DNA of 64,000 nt from Pseudobutyrivibrio sp. YE44 (GCF_900104335.1 NZ_FMXT01000011.1:18323-82322); one strand, 5' to 3'. Shown: positions 36,581-45,868, counted from the first letter of the stretch. Program-made: numbers and translations. Notes: generated from the sequence alone by a model not told the origin.

Positions 36581-37234
36581 TTAAAAGTTTTCCGATAAAA
36601 AGTCAAAGAGAGCAGCATTTGTCTGATTATTAATTTTGCCGCCTGATTCGGCGTTTTCCCCGCTGTCTCCGCAGATATCTACGCCAATAATCCTGTGATT
36701 TTTAAAGAGGATCTTCAGAGAATCAAGTAGTTCTTCTAAAGTCATATTTCCCTGGTCCCAATCGGTAACGGAACATTCAGTGGAAAGAACGTCCTTGTCG
36801 ATGGAGATATATAAAGGTAAATCCATTGGAATATCCTCCACAGGTATTTCTTCACCAACTCCATAGGTGAAGACCTTCTTTAAGTTCGGCAGAGTTTCTT
36901 TAGCTTCAAGAACCCATCCGCCACAGGAGGTGATTTGGCCGAAGCTTGGAGGCTGATCATCAGGATGGTGATCAAAGAGTACAAGGCTAAAATCCTCCTT
37001 CACTTTTTGAAGCCAAAGAAGGCTGAGATAGTGGTAGTTGCCTGAATCAATAAAGTGTATGCCAGTTGGAGAAAATTCGTATATACGTTTTTGGATTTCT
37101 TCTTTTGCAAGGTCATCTAAGTAGCATCTTGTGCCTTCAATATCTCGGCAGTCAATTGTTATAAAATTTTCTTTGTAATTGTAGAATGACTGATGCTCGA
37201 AAGCATCAGTCATTTTCATAAGAATAGTTTCCAT
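36581..37234 (-). CDS. Arginase/agmatinase-family protein, short
   Basis: 217 residues, against about 300 for true arginases. Metal-ligand motifs of the ureohydrolase fold are visible: DHHPDD near residue 92 and SIDKDVL near residue 144. The first of these replaces the usual DxHxD spacing and the downstream DP is lost (KDVLSTE), so the activity is uncertain. It starts 2 bp after the trkH stop codon and no clear ribosome binding site is seen, suggesting translation coupled to trkH. Confidence 0.78.
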   Translation of the reverse strand: METILMKMTDAFEHQSFYNYKENFITIDCRDIEGTRCYLDDLAKEEIQKRIYEFSPTGIHFIDSGNYHYLSLLWLQKVKEDFSLVLFDHHPDDQPPSFGQITSCGGWVLEAKETLPNLKKVFTYGVGEEIPVEDIPMDLPLYISIDKDVLSTECSVTDWDQGNMTLEELLDSLKILFKNHRIIGVDICGDSGENAESGGKINNQTNAALFDFLSENF

Positions 37235-37236
37235 AA

Positions 37237-38739
37237 TTATTTATTTTTGAAAATCTTTCCTGCGTGTTCTAATTCCTTAGAGCGACGCTTTGTAAATAAG
37301 TCTTGCCAAATAGTTGGATGGAAGAGCATAAGGATTGGGAAAAGCTCAAGTCTTCCTGCTAGCATATCAAATATCAAAACAATCTTTGATAAATCAGTAA
37401 AGAATGCAAAGTTTGCAGCAGGACCAACCATGCTCATACCAGGTCCGATGTTACTCATTGTGGCAATAACTGCTGTAAAGATGGTCGAAAAATCTAGGTT
37501 CTCGAAAGAAAGGATAAACACACTTACAAAGAACACCAACATAAATGTACCGAAAAATACGTTGTTGGAACGAACTGTATCGTGGTTAACTGGCTTTCCA
37601 TCCATAAGAGTCTTTCTGATACTACGTGGATGAATGTAGCTGATCAACTCCTTGTGAACAGCCTTGCCCATAAGTACAAATCGAGAAACCTTGATACCAC
37701 CACCAGTGGAACCGGCGCAGGCACCAATAAACATAAGGATTACCAAAACACAACGGCTGGCCTGTGGCCAAACAGCAAAGTCAGCAGTTGAGAAACCAGT
37801 AGAAGATTGGATTGAGGTAACCTGGAAGGCTGCCTTTGTAAGAGCATCAAACAATCCTGCGCTGCAGCTTAAGGTGTTAAAGGTAATAATACCGATTGAA
37901 CCAAGTGTCAAAAGGGTGTACATTCTAACTTCTTCCATTCTAAAGGCATCTCTAGCATGGTGGAATAGCACATAGTAGTAGAAGTTGAAGTTAACACCGA
38001 ATACAAACATAAAAATAGCTATTATCCACTGACAAGCCACGTTGAAGCCTGCACAGCTGTTGGCGTAAATACCGAAACCTCCAGTACCTGCTGTGGCGAT
38101 ACCAGTATTGATTGCCTCAAATGGTGTCATACCTGCAATCAATAGAAGAGTGATTTCTAAAGCGCAAAGGCCTAAATAAATCAAGTAAAGCATCTGTGCT
38201 GTGTTCTTAAGCTTTGGAACCAGCTTTCCAACAGATGGGCCAGGTGACTCAGCTTTCATAAGATTGAACTGTGAACCCTCACCACCTGCAAGTGGGATAA
38301 CTGTAAGAAGGAATACCAAAACTCCCATACCACCTACTAAGTGAGTAAAGCTTCGCCAAAATAGTGAAGCGTGAGAAAGGGTTTCAACATTATCAATAAT
38401 GGAAGCACCTGTTGTGGTGAAGCCGGAAACAGCTTCGAATAAAGCATCAATATAATGAGGAATTTCTCCTGTGAGCCAAAGTGGAATGGCGCCAATGACG
38501 GATAAAACCACCCAAGATGCACCTGTACAGAAGAAACCTTCTTTTAAGTAGAAACTAAACTTCTTTGGTTTGAAATAGCTGTTAATAACGCCTGCCACAA
38601 GACATGGGAATGCAACTATAGCATAGTCAACCCAAACACTTTCGTGGTAGATAAATGCCACAAAAATCGGAAGCATTAAAAACAATCCTAAAAATCCTAC
38701 AACATATAATAGGATAAAACGAATGACGGAATTATTCAT
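37237..38739 (-). CDS. trkH: TrkH, potassium uptake membrane subunit
   Basis: Integral membrane K+ translocating subunit of the Trk/Ktr system. 500 residues with about ten or more hydrophobic segments and four pore-loop-like stretches, each with a glycine at the selectivity filter: EAVSGFTTTGASII, GIATAGTGGFGIYA, QVTSIQSSTGFSTAD and ATMSNIGPG. It works with the cytoplasmic TrkA encoded immediately upstream in the same direction (6 bp apart). Confidence 0.95.
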   Translation of the reverse strand: MNNSVIRFILLYVVGFLGLFLMLPIFVAFIYHESVWVDYAIVAFPCLVAGVINSYFKPKKFSFYLKEGFFCTGASWVVLSVIGAIPLWLTGEIPHYIDALFEAVSGFTTTGASIIDNVETLSHASLFWRSFTHLVGGMGVLVFLLTVIPLAGGEGSQFNLMKAESPGPSVGKLVPKLKNTAQMLYLIYLGLCALEITLLLIAGMTPFEAINTGIATAGTGGFGIYANSCAGFNVACQWIIAIFMFVFGVNFNFYYYVLFHHARDAFRMEEVRMYTLLTLGSIGIITFNTLSCSAGLFDALTKAAFQVTSIQSSTGFSTADFAVWPQASRCVLVILMFIGACAGSTGGGIKVSRFVLMGKAVHKELISYIHPRSIRKTLMDGKPVNHDTVRSNNVFFGTFMLVFFVSVFILSFENLDFSTIFTAVIATMSNIGPGMSMVGPAANFAFFTDLSKIVLIFDMLAGRLELFPILMLFHPTIWQDLFTKRRSKELEHAGKIFKNK

Positions 38740-38745
38740 GTCCTA

Positions 38746-40134
38746 TTACCTCAATGTATCTAAAATAGTAGCAAAGCCAGTGTGTGTAGTTACAACCATG
38801 ATTGTATCACCAACCTCGATGGTATCAGAACCGCTAGGAATGATGATTTTGCCATTACGATTGATAAAGGCAATAAGAACATTGTCTTTAAATTGTAAAA
38901 CTGAGAAAGGCACGCCTGTGGCCTTTGACTTTTCAGTAATGTTAAACTCGATAGCTTCCACTCTCTGATCGAAAAGATGGTAGAGGGTAAGGATATCGTT
39001 TCCATCACCAGAAGCACTCTTTGCTCGAACGTAAGCGATGATAGATTCTGCTGTTATCTGACGAGGATATACCACAGATCCAAGGTTCAACTGTGACATA
39101 ACGTTGTCGAAGCTGATTCGGTTAATTTTTGTAATTACCTTTGCATTGCTAACTTGATTAGCATAAAGGGTAAGGAAAATATTTTCTTCGTCGATTCCTG
39201 TAAGAGGAATAAAGCTTTCAACATATTCGATGCCTTCCTCACGAAGAAGTGCCTCGTCGCTACCATCACCATTAATGATTGTAGCCTTTGGAAGGGCAAT
39301 AGAAAGTTCTTCGCAGCGTTCCTTGCTTCTTTCAATGATTCGTACGTTCATTCTTGCCTGAAGAAGGAGCTTTGCAAGATAGAAGGAAGCCTTTCCGCCA
39401 CCAACAATCAAACAGTCCTTAACCTGGCGGGTTTTGAATCCAATTTCGTTCAAGAAGGTACGAGCAAATCGTCTTGCACCAACGGCACAAACAATATCGT
39501 TTGTTTTAAGGACGAAATCACCAGTAGGGATAACTACTTCGTCGTCACGTTTAACGGCTGTGATAAGCACCTTGCTAGAGCTTGATTGGCTAAGGTTCTT
39601 AATTGTAAGGCCATCAAGGATGTTGCCCTCCTCAATTTTGAACTCAACCATTTCAGCCTGGCCGTGGGCAAAGGAAGAAACTTCAAGTGTGGATGGAAGA
39701 GAGAGAATAGATGAAATCTCTCTGGCAGCCTCAAGCTCTGGGTTGATAATCATAACCAAGCCAAGCTTTTCCTGAAGATATGAAATTTCCTTTGAATAGT
39801 CGGGATTTCTAACTCGTGCGATTGAAGCGCAATCACCTACCTGTTTAGCGATTGTGCAGCAGAGAAGATTAAGCTCATCTGAGTTAGTTACGGCAATAAT
39901 GAGATCCGCATCCTTAATACCAGCTTCAACCTGAGTGCTGTAGCTGGCACCATTTCCCTGGATACCCATTATGTCATAAAGATTTGTGAGATTATCGATT
40001 CGTTCTTGCTTCTGATCGATAACGACAATATCATGACCTTCCTTTGAAAGTCTATCTACTAGGGTGCGGCCTACTTTACCACATCCTACAATTATTATTT
40101 TTAGTCCTCTTTTTTGGGACGAGCCAAATATCAT
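38746..40134 (-). CDS. trkA: TrkA, potassium uptake regulatory subunit
   Basis: Cytoplasmic gating protein of the Trk system with two RCK halves. Each half has an NAD-binding Rossmann motif: KIIIVGCGKVGRTLV at the N-terminus and DCLIVGGGKASFYLA near residue 231. A TrkA-C domain follows each. 462 residues matches the two-RCK TrkA. The ATG at 40134 is preceded by GGAGG; a TTG at 40149 overlaps that ribosome binding site and is rejected. Confidence 0.95.
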   Translation of the reverse strand: MIFGSSQKRGLKIIIVGCGKVGRTLVDRLSKEGHDIVVIDQKQERIDNLTNLYDIMGIQGNGASYSTQVEAGIKDADLIIAVTNSDELNLLCCTIAKQVGDCASIARVRNPDYSKEISYLQEKLGLVMIINPELEAAREISSILSLPSTLEVSSFAHGQAEMVEFKIEEGNILDGLTIKNLSQSSSSKVLITAVKRDDEVVIPTGDFVLKTNDIVCAVGARRFARTFLNEIGFKTRQVKDCLIVGGGKASFYLAKLLLQARMNVRIIERSKERCEELSIALPKATIINGDGSDEALLREEGIEYVESFIPLTGIDEENIFLTLYANQVSNAKVITKINRISFDNVMSQLNLGSVVYPRQITAESIIAYVRAKSASGDGNDILTLYHLFDQRVEAIEFNITEKSKATGVPFSVLQFKDNVLIAFINRNGKIIIPSGSDTIEVGDTIMVVTTHTGFATILDTLR

Positions 40135-40149
40135 TACTTTTGCCTCCAA

Positions 40150-40177
40150 AAAAATTTAAGGAGATTACATAATCTCC
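40150..40177 (-). terminator. Terminator of the minus-strand gene at 40216
   Basis: Read on the minus strand, GGAGATT-ATGT-AATCTCC is followed by TTAAATTTTTTT. It separates the hypothetical gene from trkA. Confidence 0.8.
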
Positions 40178-40215
40178 CATATGATAATTTAATCCATAAA
40201 GGGCAAAAGTGCAAG

Positions 40216-40716
40216 TTAAATCCTTACATCAACTCTTCGTGTAATTCTTTTGGCTGCATCATATAAGTCCTTCAAATACTTGGAATCTTTATCGAAGAAA
40301 TTCTGAAAACGTTCAGATTTATATGTGGTTGAAGCTGATTCATAAAGGGACATAGTGCCGTCCTTTTGTACGGTTATGCCAATCCTTTTCAGCTCAGACG
40401 CATATTCATTATTAAGTGTTTTGATTTTTGAAGCTGCGTTTCTTACAGAGGTGTCGTCTTTTCCGTATTTGCTGGCAGAGGTAAGCGTATTGTTTACGGC
40501 GTCGGTAAAAGCCTTCAGCTTTTCTTGATTTTGAGTATCACTGCTGTCGGTAAACTTGTAATCCTGCAGCTTTTTGATGGCATTACGAAGAGCACTTGCA
40601 TCAGCCATAGAAAGAGTGCCTTTAGTGGCCTCGTTTCTGGTAGAACCTTTTGCAAATGCAGAATACTTTCCATAATATAATCTTAAGCTGAGAGAATTTG
40701 TTACGCTTACGTTCAT
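40216..40716 (-). CDS. Hypothetical protein, unknown function
   Basis: 166 residues, hydrophilic, rich in Ser, Lys, Asp and Thr. No signal peptide, membrane segment or cysteine, and no family I recognise. Predicted mostly helical with heptad-like stretches. The start is supported by AGGAG 8 bases upstream. It is monocistronic, with its own terminator toward trkA. The repeated short acidic/Thr-rich sections (YKFTDSSDTQNQEKLKAFTD, and YESASTTYKSERF) loosely recall flagellar-filament-type proteins, but I would not assign it. Confidence 0.6.
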   Translation of the reverse strand: MNVSVTNSLSLRLYYGKYSAFAKGSTRNEATKGTLSMADASALRNAIKKLQDYKFTDSSDTQNQEKLKAFTDAVNNTLTSASKYGKDDTSVRNAASKIKTLNNEYASELKRIGITVQKDGTMSLYESASTTYKSERFQNFFDKDSKYLKDLYDAAKRITRRVDVRI

Positions 40717-40861
40717 ATATTATTTCTCCTGTGAGATGGTAGTTTGGTTAATATAGCTACTATGACATTATCCTATATTTTATATCGGTGGGAATTGGTG
40801 AATTATTTATATTGAAGTAAGGATTATATTAGTTGTATAAGGAAATTATGTATATTTACTG

Positions 40862-40890
40862 TTGAAGAAAATGTTAAAAGCACATATACT
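40862..40890 (+). promoter_or_regulatory. Sigma-A promoter of guaA
   Basis: TTGAAG at 40862-40867, 17-bp spacer, TATACT at 40885-40890, 40 bp before the start codon. The leader is too short for a purine riboswitch. Confidence 0.75.
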
Positions 40891-40930
40891 ATAGGAAATT
40901 TAAAAGTAACTTTAATAGAAGGAGCGTCTA

Positions 40931-42478
40931 ATGAACCAGGAAAAAGTCATTGTTATCGACTTTGGCGGACAGTACAACCAGTTGGTTGCTCGTCGTGTCA
41001 GAGAATGTAATGTCTATTGTGAAATCTATTCTTACCGTACCCCTATTGACCAAATTAAAGAAATGAATCCTGCTGGAATTATTCTTACTGGCGGACCAAA
41101 TTCTTGTTATGAAGATGGAGCACCTACCTATACTAAAGAGCTATTCGAGCTTGGTATACCTGTGCTTGGTCTTTGTTATGGTGCTCAGCTTATGATGCAT
41201 CTCTTAGGTGGTAAGGTTGAAAAGGCGCCTGTACGCGAGTACGGAAAGACTGAGACCTTTATTGATGGTGCTTCAGAGACACTTTTTGCTGGTGTTGACA
41301 AGTCAACTATCGTTTGGATGAGTCACTTTGACTATATTAGCAAGGTTGCTCCTGATTTTGATATTATAGCTCATACTGCTGATTGTCCTGTTGCAGCAGC
41401 TGCTTGCGAGGCTAAGAAGCTTTATGCAATTCAGTTCCACCCAGAGGTGCTTCACACTGTTCAGGGAAAGGACATTTTATTTAACTTTGTTCGTAACATC
41501 TGCGGTACTGCTGGTTCTTGGCGTATGGATTCTTTTGTTGAGCAGACCATTGGCGAGATTCGTCAGCGTGTTGGCGATGGCAAGGTATTACTTGCCCTTT
41601 CTGGTGGTGTTGATTCATCAGTGCTTGCAGCACTTTTGGCCAAGGCTATTGGAAAGCAGCTTACCTGTGTGTTCGTAGATCATGGTCTTCTTCGTAAAAA
41701 CGAAGGTGATGAAGTAGAAAGCGTATTTGGCCCAGCCGGTTCCTTTGATATTAATTTTGTTCGTGTTAACGCTGCAGAGCGTTATTATGCAAAGCTTGCT
41801 GGTGTAGAAGAGCCAGAGCAGAAGCGTAAAATCATCGGTGAAGAATTCATCCGTGTCTTCGAGGAAGAAGCAAAGAAGATTGGTACTGTAGACTTCCTTG
41901 CACAGGGAACTATCTATCCAGACGTTGTAGAGTCAGGTCTTGGCGGTGAGTCAGTAGTTATTAAGTCTCATCACAATGTTGGTGGACTTCCTGACTATGT
42001 TGATTTCAAGGAAATCATCGAGCCTCTTCGCAATCTTTTCAAGGATGAGGTTCGTAAGGTTGGTCTTGAGCTTGGCCTTCCAGAATACCTTGTATTCCGT
42101 CAGCCATTCCCAGGCCCAGGCCTTGGTATCCGTATCATTGGTGAGGTTACAGCAGAAAAAGTTCGCATAGTTCAGGATGCTGATTATATTTATAGAACAG
42201 AGCTTGCAGAGGCTGGCTTAGCTAAGCTTCCAGATCAGTATTTCGCAGCTCTTTCAAACATGCGCTCTGTTGGTGTTATGGGTGATGAGCGTACCTACGA
42301 CTATGCAGTTGTACTTCGTGCCGTTGAAACCATCGACTTCATGACAGCTGAAGCTACTGAGATTCCTTTCGAGGTTCTCCAGCGTGTTATGAGCCGCATC
42401 ATCAATGAGGTTAAGGGTGTCAACCGCGTAATGTACGACCTCACTTCTAAGCCACCAGGAACTGTGGAGCTGGAATAA
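40931..42478 (+). CDS. guaA: GuaA, glutamine-hydrolysing GMP synthase
   Basis: Converts XMP to GMP using ATP and glutamine. The N-terminal class I amidotransferase has the nucleophile in GLCYGAQLM near residue 83 and the His-Glu pair in QFHPEVLHT. The ATP pyrophosphatase domain has the PP-loop [11 protein letters not shown] near residue 223, and the dimerisation domain ends in KPPGTVELE. 515 residues, full length. AGAAGGAG ribosome binding site. Followed by three consecutive hairpins. Confidence 0.97.
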   Translation: MNQEKVIVIDFGGQYNQLVARRVRECNVYCEIYSYRTPIDQIKEMNPAGIILTGGPNSCYEDGAPTYTKELFELGIPVLGLCYGAQLMMHLLGGKVEKAPVREYGKTETFIDGASETLFAGVDKSTIVWMSHFDYISKVAPDFDIIAHTADCPVAAAACEAKKLYAIQFHPEVLHTVQGKDILFNFVRNICGTAGSWRMDSFVEQTIGEIRQRVGDGKVLLALSGGVDSSVLAALLAKAIGKQLTCVFVDHGLLRKNEGDEVESVFGPAGSFDINFVRVNAAERYYAKLAGVEEPEQKRKIIGEEFIRVFEEEAKKIGTVDFLAQGTIYPDVVESGLGGESVVIKSHHNVGGLPDYVDFKEIIEPLRNLFKDEVRKVGLELGLPEYLVFRQPFPGPGLGIRIIGEVTAEKVRIVQDADYIYRTELAEAGLAKLPDQYFAALSNMRSVGVMGDERTYDYAVVLRAVETIDFMTAEATEIPFEVLQRVMSRIINEVKGVNRVMYDLTSKPPGTVELE

Positions 42479-42500
42479 AGCCTATAAAGCACAAGCCGAG

Positions 42501-42611
42501 TAAAAATAAGCAGTCTAGTTGCGTGGATGCTTGCATCCAAAGTGACTAGGCTGCTTATTTTTATTGGGCGCCGCTAGGCGCTAGTAAGTGTGCCAGGTTG
42601 TGGCGCACTTA
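42501..42611 (+). terminator. Three consecutive hairpins after guaA
   Basis: The first, 42501-42564, is very long: TAAAAATAAGCAG/CTGCTTATTTTTA, then CTAGT/ACTAG, then GGATGC-TT-GCATCC. The second is GCGCC-GCTA-GGCGC (about 42567-42582). The third is TAAGTG.GCCA/TGGC.CACTTA (42585-42611). The first can act as a terminator in either direction. Confidence 0.85.
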
Positions 42612-42679
42612 CGGGAGGGTTGAGCTTTGGCACAGTGAGTGCCATTTTAAATAACAATAATTGGTAAATTAGCATGTTT

Positions 42680-42937
42680 TACGGAACATAGGCTGACTTC
42701 AGCTTTTTTTCCGTAGTCAATATTCTTAGAATGAATCTGATTACGGAAAAAGAACATAATAATATGATTTTTTCCGTAGTCATGACTTTCATAGATGTAA
42801 ATATCGTTAGCTTGTTAATGAATTAGCACTATAATCCTACGGAAAAAAGTTGTTGTTTTATAATCTGTTCCGTAATTGAACATGATTTGTCATTTCGGCC
42901 TACGGAACAGAAGCCTATTGTTAGGCTTTGTTCCGTA
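42680..42937. repeat. TACGGAA/TTCCGTA inverted-pair array A (4 pairs)
   Basis: Eight alternating 7-mers: TACGGAA at 42680, 42742, 42838 and 42901; TTCCGTA at 42709, 42772, 42869 and 42931. Within-pair steps are 29, 30, 31 and 30 bp; between pairs 33, 66 and 32. Each pair can form a hairpin, the last with an extended stem (TACGGAACA, GCCT/AGGC, GTTCCGTA). The whole layout, including the 66-bp central gap, is repeated in array B at 47458. Confidence 0.95.
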
Positions 42938-43164
42938 AATATTGTTCAAATTAAAAAAAGCTTTGGAATGTTATAGGAAAAATAAGAAATATTGGAACAG
43001 GGCTACTAGAAAAGTATTTATAGCAAAGAATTTGCAGAACAGAGCATTAAGAACAGAGCTTATATAACAGATTTTGCTGACCAGATTAAAGAAAGAACTT
43101 ATAAAACAAAATATACAAAAAGGTCAAGCGTAACCGAAAATTCGACAGTTTTTATTACAGTTCA

Positions 43165-43203
43165 CTATGCAACAAATTCTGGATTTAGTATACTAATTCA
43201 AAA
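43165..43203. repeat. 39-bp conserved motif, copy 1
   Basis: CTATGCAACAAA, six variable bases, then ATTTAGTATACTAATTCAAA plus A. It contains the 12-bp perfect palindrome TTAGTATACTAA. It ends 32 bp before the GyrI-like gene. Copies 2 and 3 are at 48557 and 56093. Confidence 0.95.
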
Positions 43204-43235
43204 CAATAAACAAAAAGAATAAGGCAGGGAAGAGC

Positions 43236-43868
43236 ATGGCATTTGATTTCAAAAAAGAATATAAAGAATTTTATATGCCTAAAAATAATCCAGAGATTGT
43301 TAATGTGCCTAAGGCAAATTACATAGCGGTTAGAGGTAAAGGTAATCCTAATGAAGAGGAGGGAGATTATCAGAAAGCAATCAGTGTATTGTATGCTATC
43401 GCATATACATTAAAAATGAGCTATAAAACTGATTATAAAATTGAAGGTTTCTTTGAATATGTTGTTCCACCACTTGAAGGTTTTTGGTGGCAGGATGAAG
43501 TAGACGGTGTCGATTATACTGACAAATCAACCTTCAATTGGATATCTGTTATTAGATTACCTGATTTCGTTACAGAGAAAGACTTTGCGTGGGCTGTTGA
43601 GAATGCAACGAAAAAGAAAAAGTTAGATTGTTCCGCTGCAGAGTTTATGACAATTGATGAGGGATTGTGTGTTCAGATTATGCATTTAGGTTCATTTGAT
43701 GATGAACCTGCAACAGTCGCTCTTATGGATGAATATTTAGCAGAAAAAGGATATGTTACTGATTTTACTGAAATAAGACTTCATCACGAGATTTATATGT
43801 CAGATGCCAGAAAGGTTGCTCCAGAAAAATGGAAAACTGTTATTAGGCATCCTATACGAAAAGCGTGA
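43236..43868 (+). CDS. GyrI-like small-molecule-binding domain protein
   Basis: 210 residues with the GyrI-like/SOUL-type effector-binding fold (PF06445): PKANYIAVRGKGNPNEEEGD near residue 25, then KMSYKTDYKIEGFFEYVVPP and WISVIRLPDFV. Stand-alone members without a DNA-binding domain occur widely in clostridia and may bind or sequester hydrophobic compounds. GGGAAG precedes the ATG. First gene of the block behind the 39-bp motif. Confidence 0.85.
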   Translation: MAFDFKKEYKEFYMPKNNPEIVNVPKANYIAVRGKGNPNEEEGDYQKAISVLYAIAYTLKMSYKTDYKIEGFFEYVVPPLEGFWWQDEVDGVDYTDKSTFNWISVIRLPDFVTEKDFAWAVENATKKKKLDCSAAEFMTIDEGLCVQIMHLGSFDDEPATVALMDEYLAEKGYVTDFTEIRLHHEIYMSDARKVAPEKWKTVIRHPIRKA

Positions 43869-43887
43869 TAAGTATTTGGAGGCGAAA

Positions 43888-44370
43888 ATGCTAAGACTCG
43901 AGAAAATCAACGGGAAAAATGTTTGGGATATATTAAAACTTTCAGTCAATGATTCACAAAAGACGTTTGTAGCAAGTAATGATATAAGTATCATTGAAGC
44001 ATACACAGCTATAACAGCGCCTGGGTATGCCTATCCTTTTGGAATATATGAGGGGGATACCCCAATAGGATTTTTGATGATTGGGTTTGATAAGGATGAT
44101 TATTGGGAAGATGCACCTGATATTGCCATAGGAAATTATAATTTGTGGCGACTGATGATAGATAAGAAATATCAGCATAAAGGATATGGCAGGCAAGCAG
44201 TAAAGCTTGCATTGGATTTCATTAAGACTTATCCATGTGGACCAGCTGAAAACTGCTGGTTATCCTATGAGCCAGAGAATCAAATTGCTAAGGAGTTGTA
44301 TGCATCCTATGGATTTGTTGAGACTGGGGATATGGATGGAGAAGAGATTATAGTAGTTTTGAAATTATAA
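43888..44370 (+). CDS. GNAT-family N-acetyltransferase
   Basis: 160 residues. The acetyl-CoA-binding motif A is RLMIDKKYQHKGYGRQAV near residue 90 (Q/RxxGxG/A as KGYGRQA), followed by the NxxAxxLYxxxGF segment ENQIAKELYASYGF. Probably acts on a small molecule such as a polyamine; the substrate is not deducible. ATG 43888 has GGAGGCG upstream; the frame extends back into the previous gene to 43804. Confidence 0.88.
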   Translation: MLRLEKINGKNVWDILKLSVNDSQKTFVASNDISIIEAYTAITAPGYAYPFGIYEGDTPIGFLMIGFDKDDYWEDAPDIAIGNYNLWRLMIDKKYQHKGYGRQAVKLALDFIKTYPCGPAENCWLSYEPENQIAKELYASYGFVETGDMDGEEIIVVLKL

Positions 44371-44384
44371 AATGGGATAATACA

Positions 44385-44516
44385 ATGTCAGATTTTGGGA
44401 TTAACGAAATGCTTGAAATGCAGAAAGCGCTTCAAGAGAAGTACAAAGATAAATGGGAGCATATTTCTCCAGAAGTTGGTAAAAACAAGCTACTTTGGAT
44501 GTTTGGAGAAGTGTGA
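44385..44516 (+). pseudogene. Truncated N-terminus of a MazG-like pyrophosphohydrolase
   Basis: A 43-residue frame (MSDFGINEMLEMQKALQEKY ... LLWMFGEV) ends at TGA where the family normally continues with GExGE, the first metal-binding helix. I recognise it as the start of a MazG-like nucleotide pyrophosphohydrolase of clostridia. About 50 bp later a methyltransferase begins, so the rest of the gene is missing. Likely a remnant left by a recombination event. Confidence 0.55.
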
Positions 44517-44567
44517 GAAGAACATGAACCGCTGGTAGAAGGAAAAAAACGCAGGAGGAAGGTCGTT

Positions 44568-45350
44568 TTGAACGAATATAGTCTACAACATAAAAAAGCC
44601 TGGGAGTTTGATGCATATGACTTTTGGGTAAGAACCGCCGGGACTCCGGAGGAAAGAGCATCAAAGGATAAAGAAAAAACCAGGAAGATGCTAAAGCAGT
44701 ATGCGAACTACTTTGATTTTTTTGAAGGTGTCAAGGTAGCTAATATCTGCGGATCCTGCGGCAAGAAAGCAATTCCGCTGGCTCTTTTGGGAGCAGAGGT
44801 TACAGTATTTGATATATCCGAAGCCAATAAGAAATATGCCATGGAAACAGCCGAGGCTGCAGGCGTAAACATTGGCTATGAGGTTTGTGATATCATGGAA
44901 ATCGATATGGACAAGTATGCCGGCTTTTTTGATGTTGTCTTTATGGAGGGTGGAATCCTTCATTATTTCCACGATATAGATGTTTTTATGAATGTTATGA
45001 ACGGATTGCTTAAACCCGGTGGAAAGATGATCTGCAGTGACTTCCATCCATTTACTAAGATTTCCGATATACTTGGGCTGCAGCAGCCAACCATGAGTTA
45101 TTTCTCAACAGATATCTTTGAAGGTGAGATGGCGCACGCAAGATTTTACGATGAGGAGATCCGTAAGCAGATTCCTAAATGCCATTACAGGAAGTACACA
45201 ATCAGCGAAATCATCAATTCTATCATCGGGAGCGGATTTACTTTGGAGCGTTTTGATGAGCATCCTTCATGGGAGAACGAGAAACTTCCGGGAGAGTTTA
45301 CTGCAATTGCAAAAAAAGATATGAAAGGCGCAGATAAATGGTTGGCTTAA
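44568..45350 (+). CDS. Class I SAM-dependent methyltransferase
   Basis: 260 residues. The SAM-binding region around residues 62-90 reads VANICGSCGKKAIPLALLGA followed by VTVFDIS, and PGGKMICSDFHPF is post-motif. The glycine-rich loop has an unusual CGSCG. The start is TTG at 44568, supported by AGGAGGAAGG; no ATG lies in frame nearby. GC content is somewhat higher than its neighbours. Its 3' end overlaps the DHFR gene by 13 bp. Substrate unknown. Confidence 0.82.
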   Translation: MNEYSLQHKKAWEFDAYDFWVRTAGTPEERASKDKEKTRKMLKQYANYFDFFEGVKVANICGSCGKKAIPLALLGAEVTVFDISEANKKYAMETAEAAGVNIGYEVCDIMEIDMDKYAGFFDVVFMEGGILHYFHDIDVFMNVMNGLLKPGGKMICSDFHPFTKISDILGLQQPTMSYFSTDIFEGEMAHARFYDEEIRKQIPKCHYRKYTISEIINSIIGSGFTLERFDEHPSWENEKLPGEFTAIAKKDMKGADKWLA

Positions 45351-45811
45351 TTGTAGCACGTTCAAGAAATAATGTTATTGGAAAAGATGGAGCAATTCCA
45401 TGGAAAATCAAGGGGGAGCAGAAACAGTTTAAGGAGCTTACTACAGGAAATGTTGTTGTGATGGGCAGACGTTCTTATGAAGAGATAGGTCATCCGCTTC
45501 CTAATTGGGAGACAATAGTTGTGTCTAGGACTAAAAGGTTTGATGGGGATAATGTACGAACAGCAAGCTCTGTAAAAGAGGCGATAGAGCTGGCTAAGGG
45601 CAAGGATATTTATATTGCAGGCGGCTATGGATTGTACAAAGAGGCTATCCCATTTGTAGATGTCATGTACATTACAGAAGTGGATTTAGAAGTTGAAAAT
45701 GGAGACGTTTTTTTTCCTGAATTTAATGAAGCAGAATTTGAAAAGGAAATAGGGGAAAACTTAGGTGATATCACAAAATATATTAGAACGGTTTATCGAA
45801 GAAGGAAATAA
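45338..45811 (+). CDS. Dihydrofolate reductase, DfrA-like
   Basis: Reduces dihydrofolate to tetrahydrofolate with NADPH. 157 residues with GLIVARSRNNVIGKDGAIPW, the IKGEQKQFK helix, VVVMGRRSYEEIG, IYIAGGYGLYKEA and GDVFFPEF. The active-site acid is Glu (KGEQ) where chromosomal enzymes have Asp; Glu in a KGEQ motif is typical of the DfrA family of trimethoprim-resistant enzymes. This is probably an accessory DHFR; no thyA or folate genes adjoin it. It overlaps the methyltransferase gene by 13 bp. Confidence 0.9.
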   Translation: MVGLIVARSRNNVIGKDGAIPWKIKGEQKQFKELTTGNVVVMGRRSYEEIGHPLPNWETIVVSRTKRFDGDNVRTASSVKEAIELAKGKDIYIAGGYGLYKEAIPFVDVMYITEVDLEVENGDVFFPEFNEAEFEKEIGENLGDITKYIRTVYRRRK

Positions 45812-45868
45812 ATATAGGGGAGTGAGCGTTTGTATATTTATAAAAGCAACTAATGATGATATGGAGGT

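Larger units (their letters stand above)
42479..43235. other. 757-bp non-coding region: terminator hairpins, TACGGAA array A, 39-bp motif
   Basis: No gene found. In order it holds three hairpins after guaA (42501-42611), the TACGGAA/TTCCGTA array (42680-42937), a stretch at 42965-43000 resembling the start of the gene that follows array B (GGAAAAATAAGA), about 160 bp of AT-rich sequence with no open frame, and the 39-bp motif at 43165. Confidence 0.85.

Noticed and set aside
40737..40930. Purine riboswitch before guaA
   Set aside because: The -10 of the likely promoter is only 40 bp before the ATG, so the leader is too short, and no aptamer pattern is seen.
42680..42937. CRISPR array interpretation of the TACGGAA repeats
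   Set aside because: The 7-mers alternate in orientation, are too short for repeats, the intervals are not unique spacers of one length class, and no cas gene is present.
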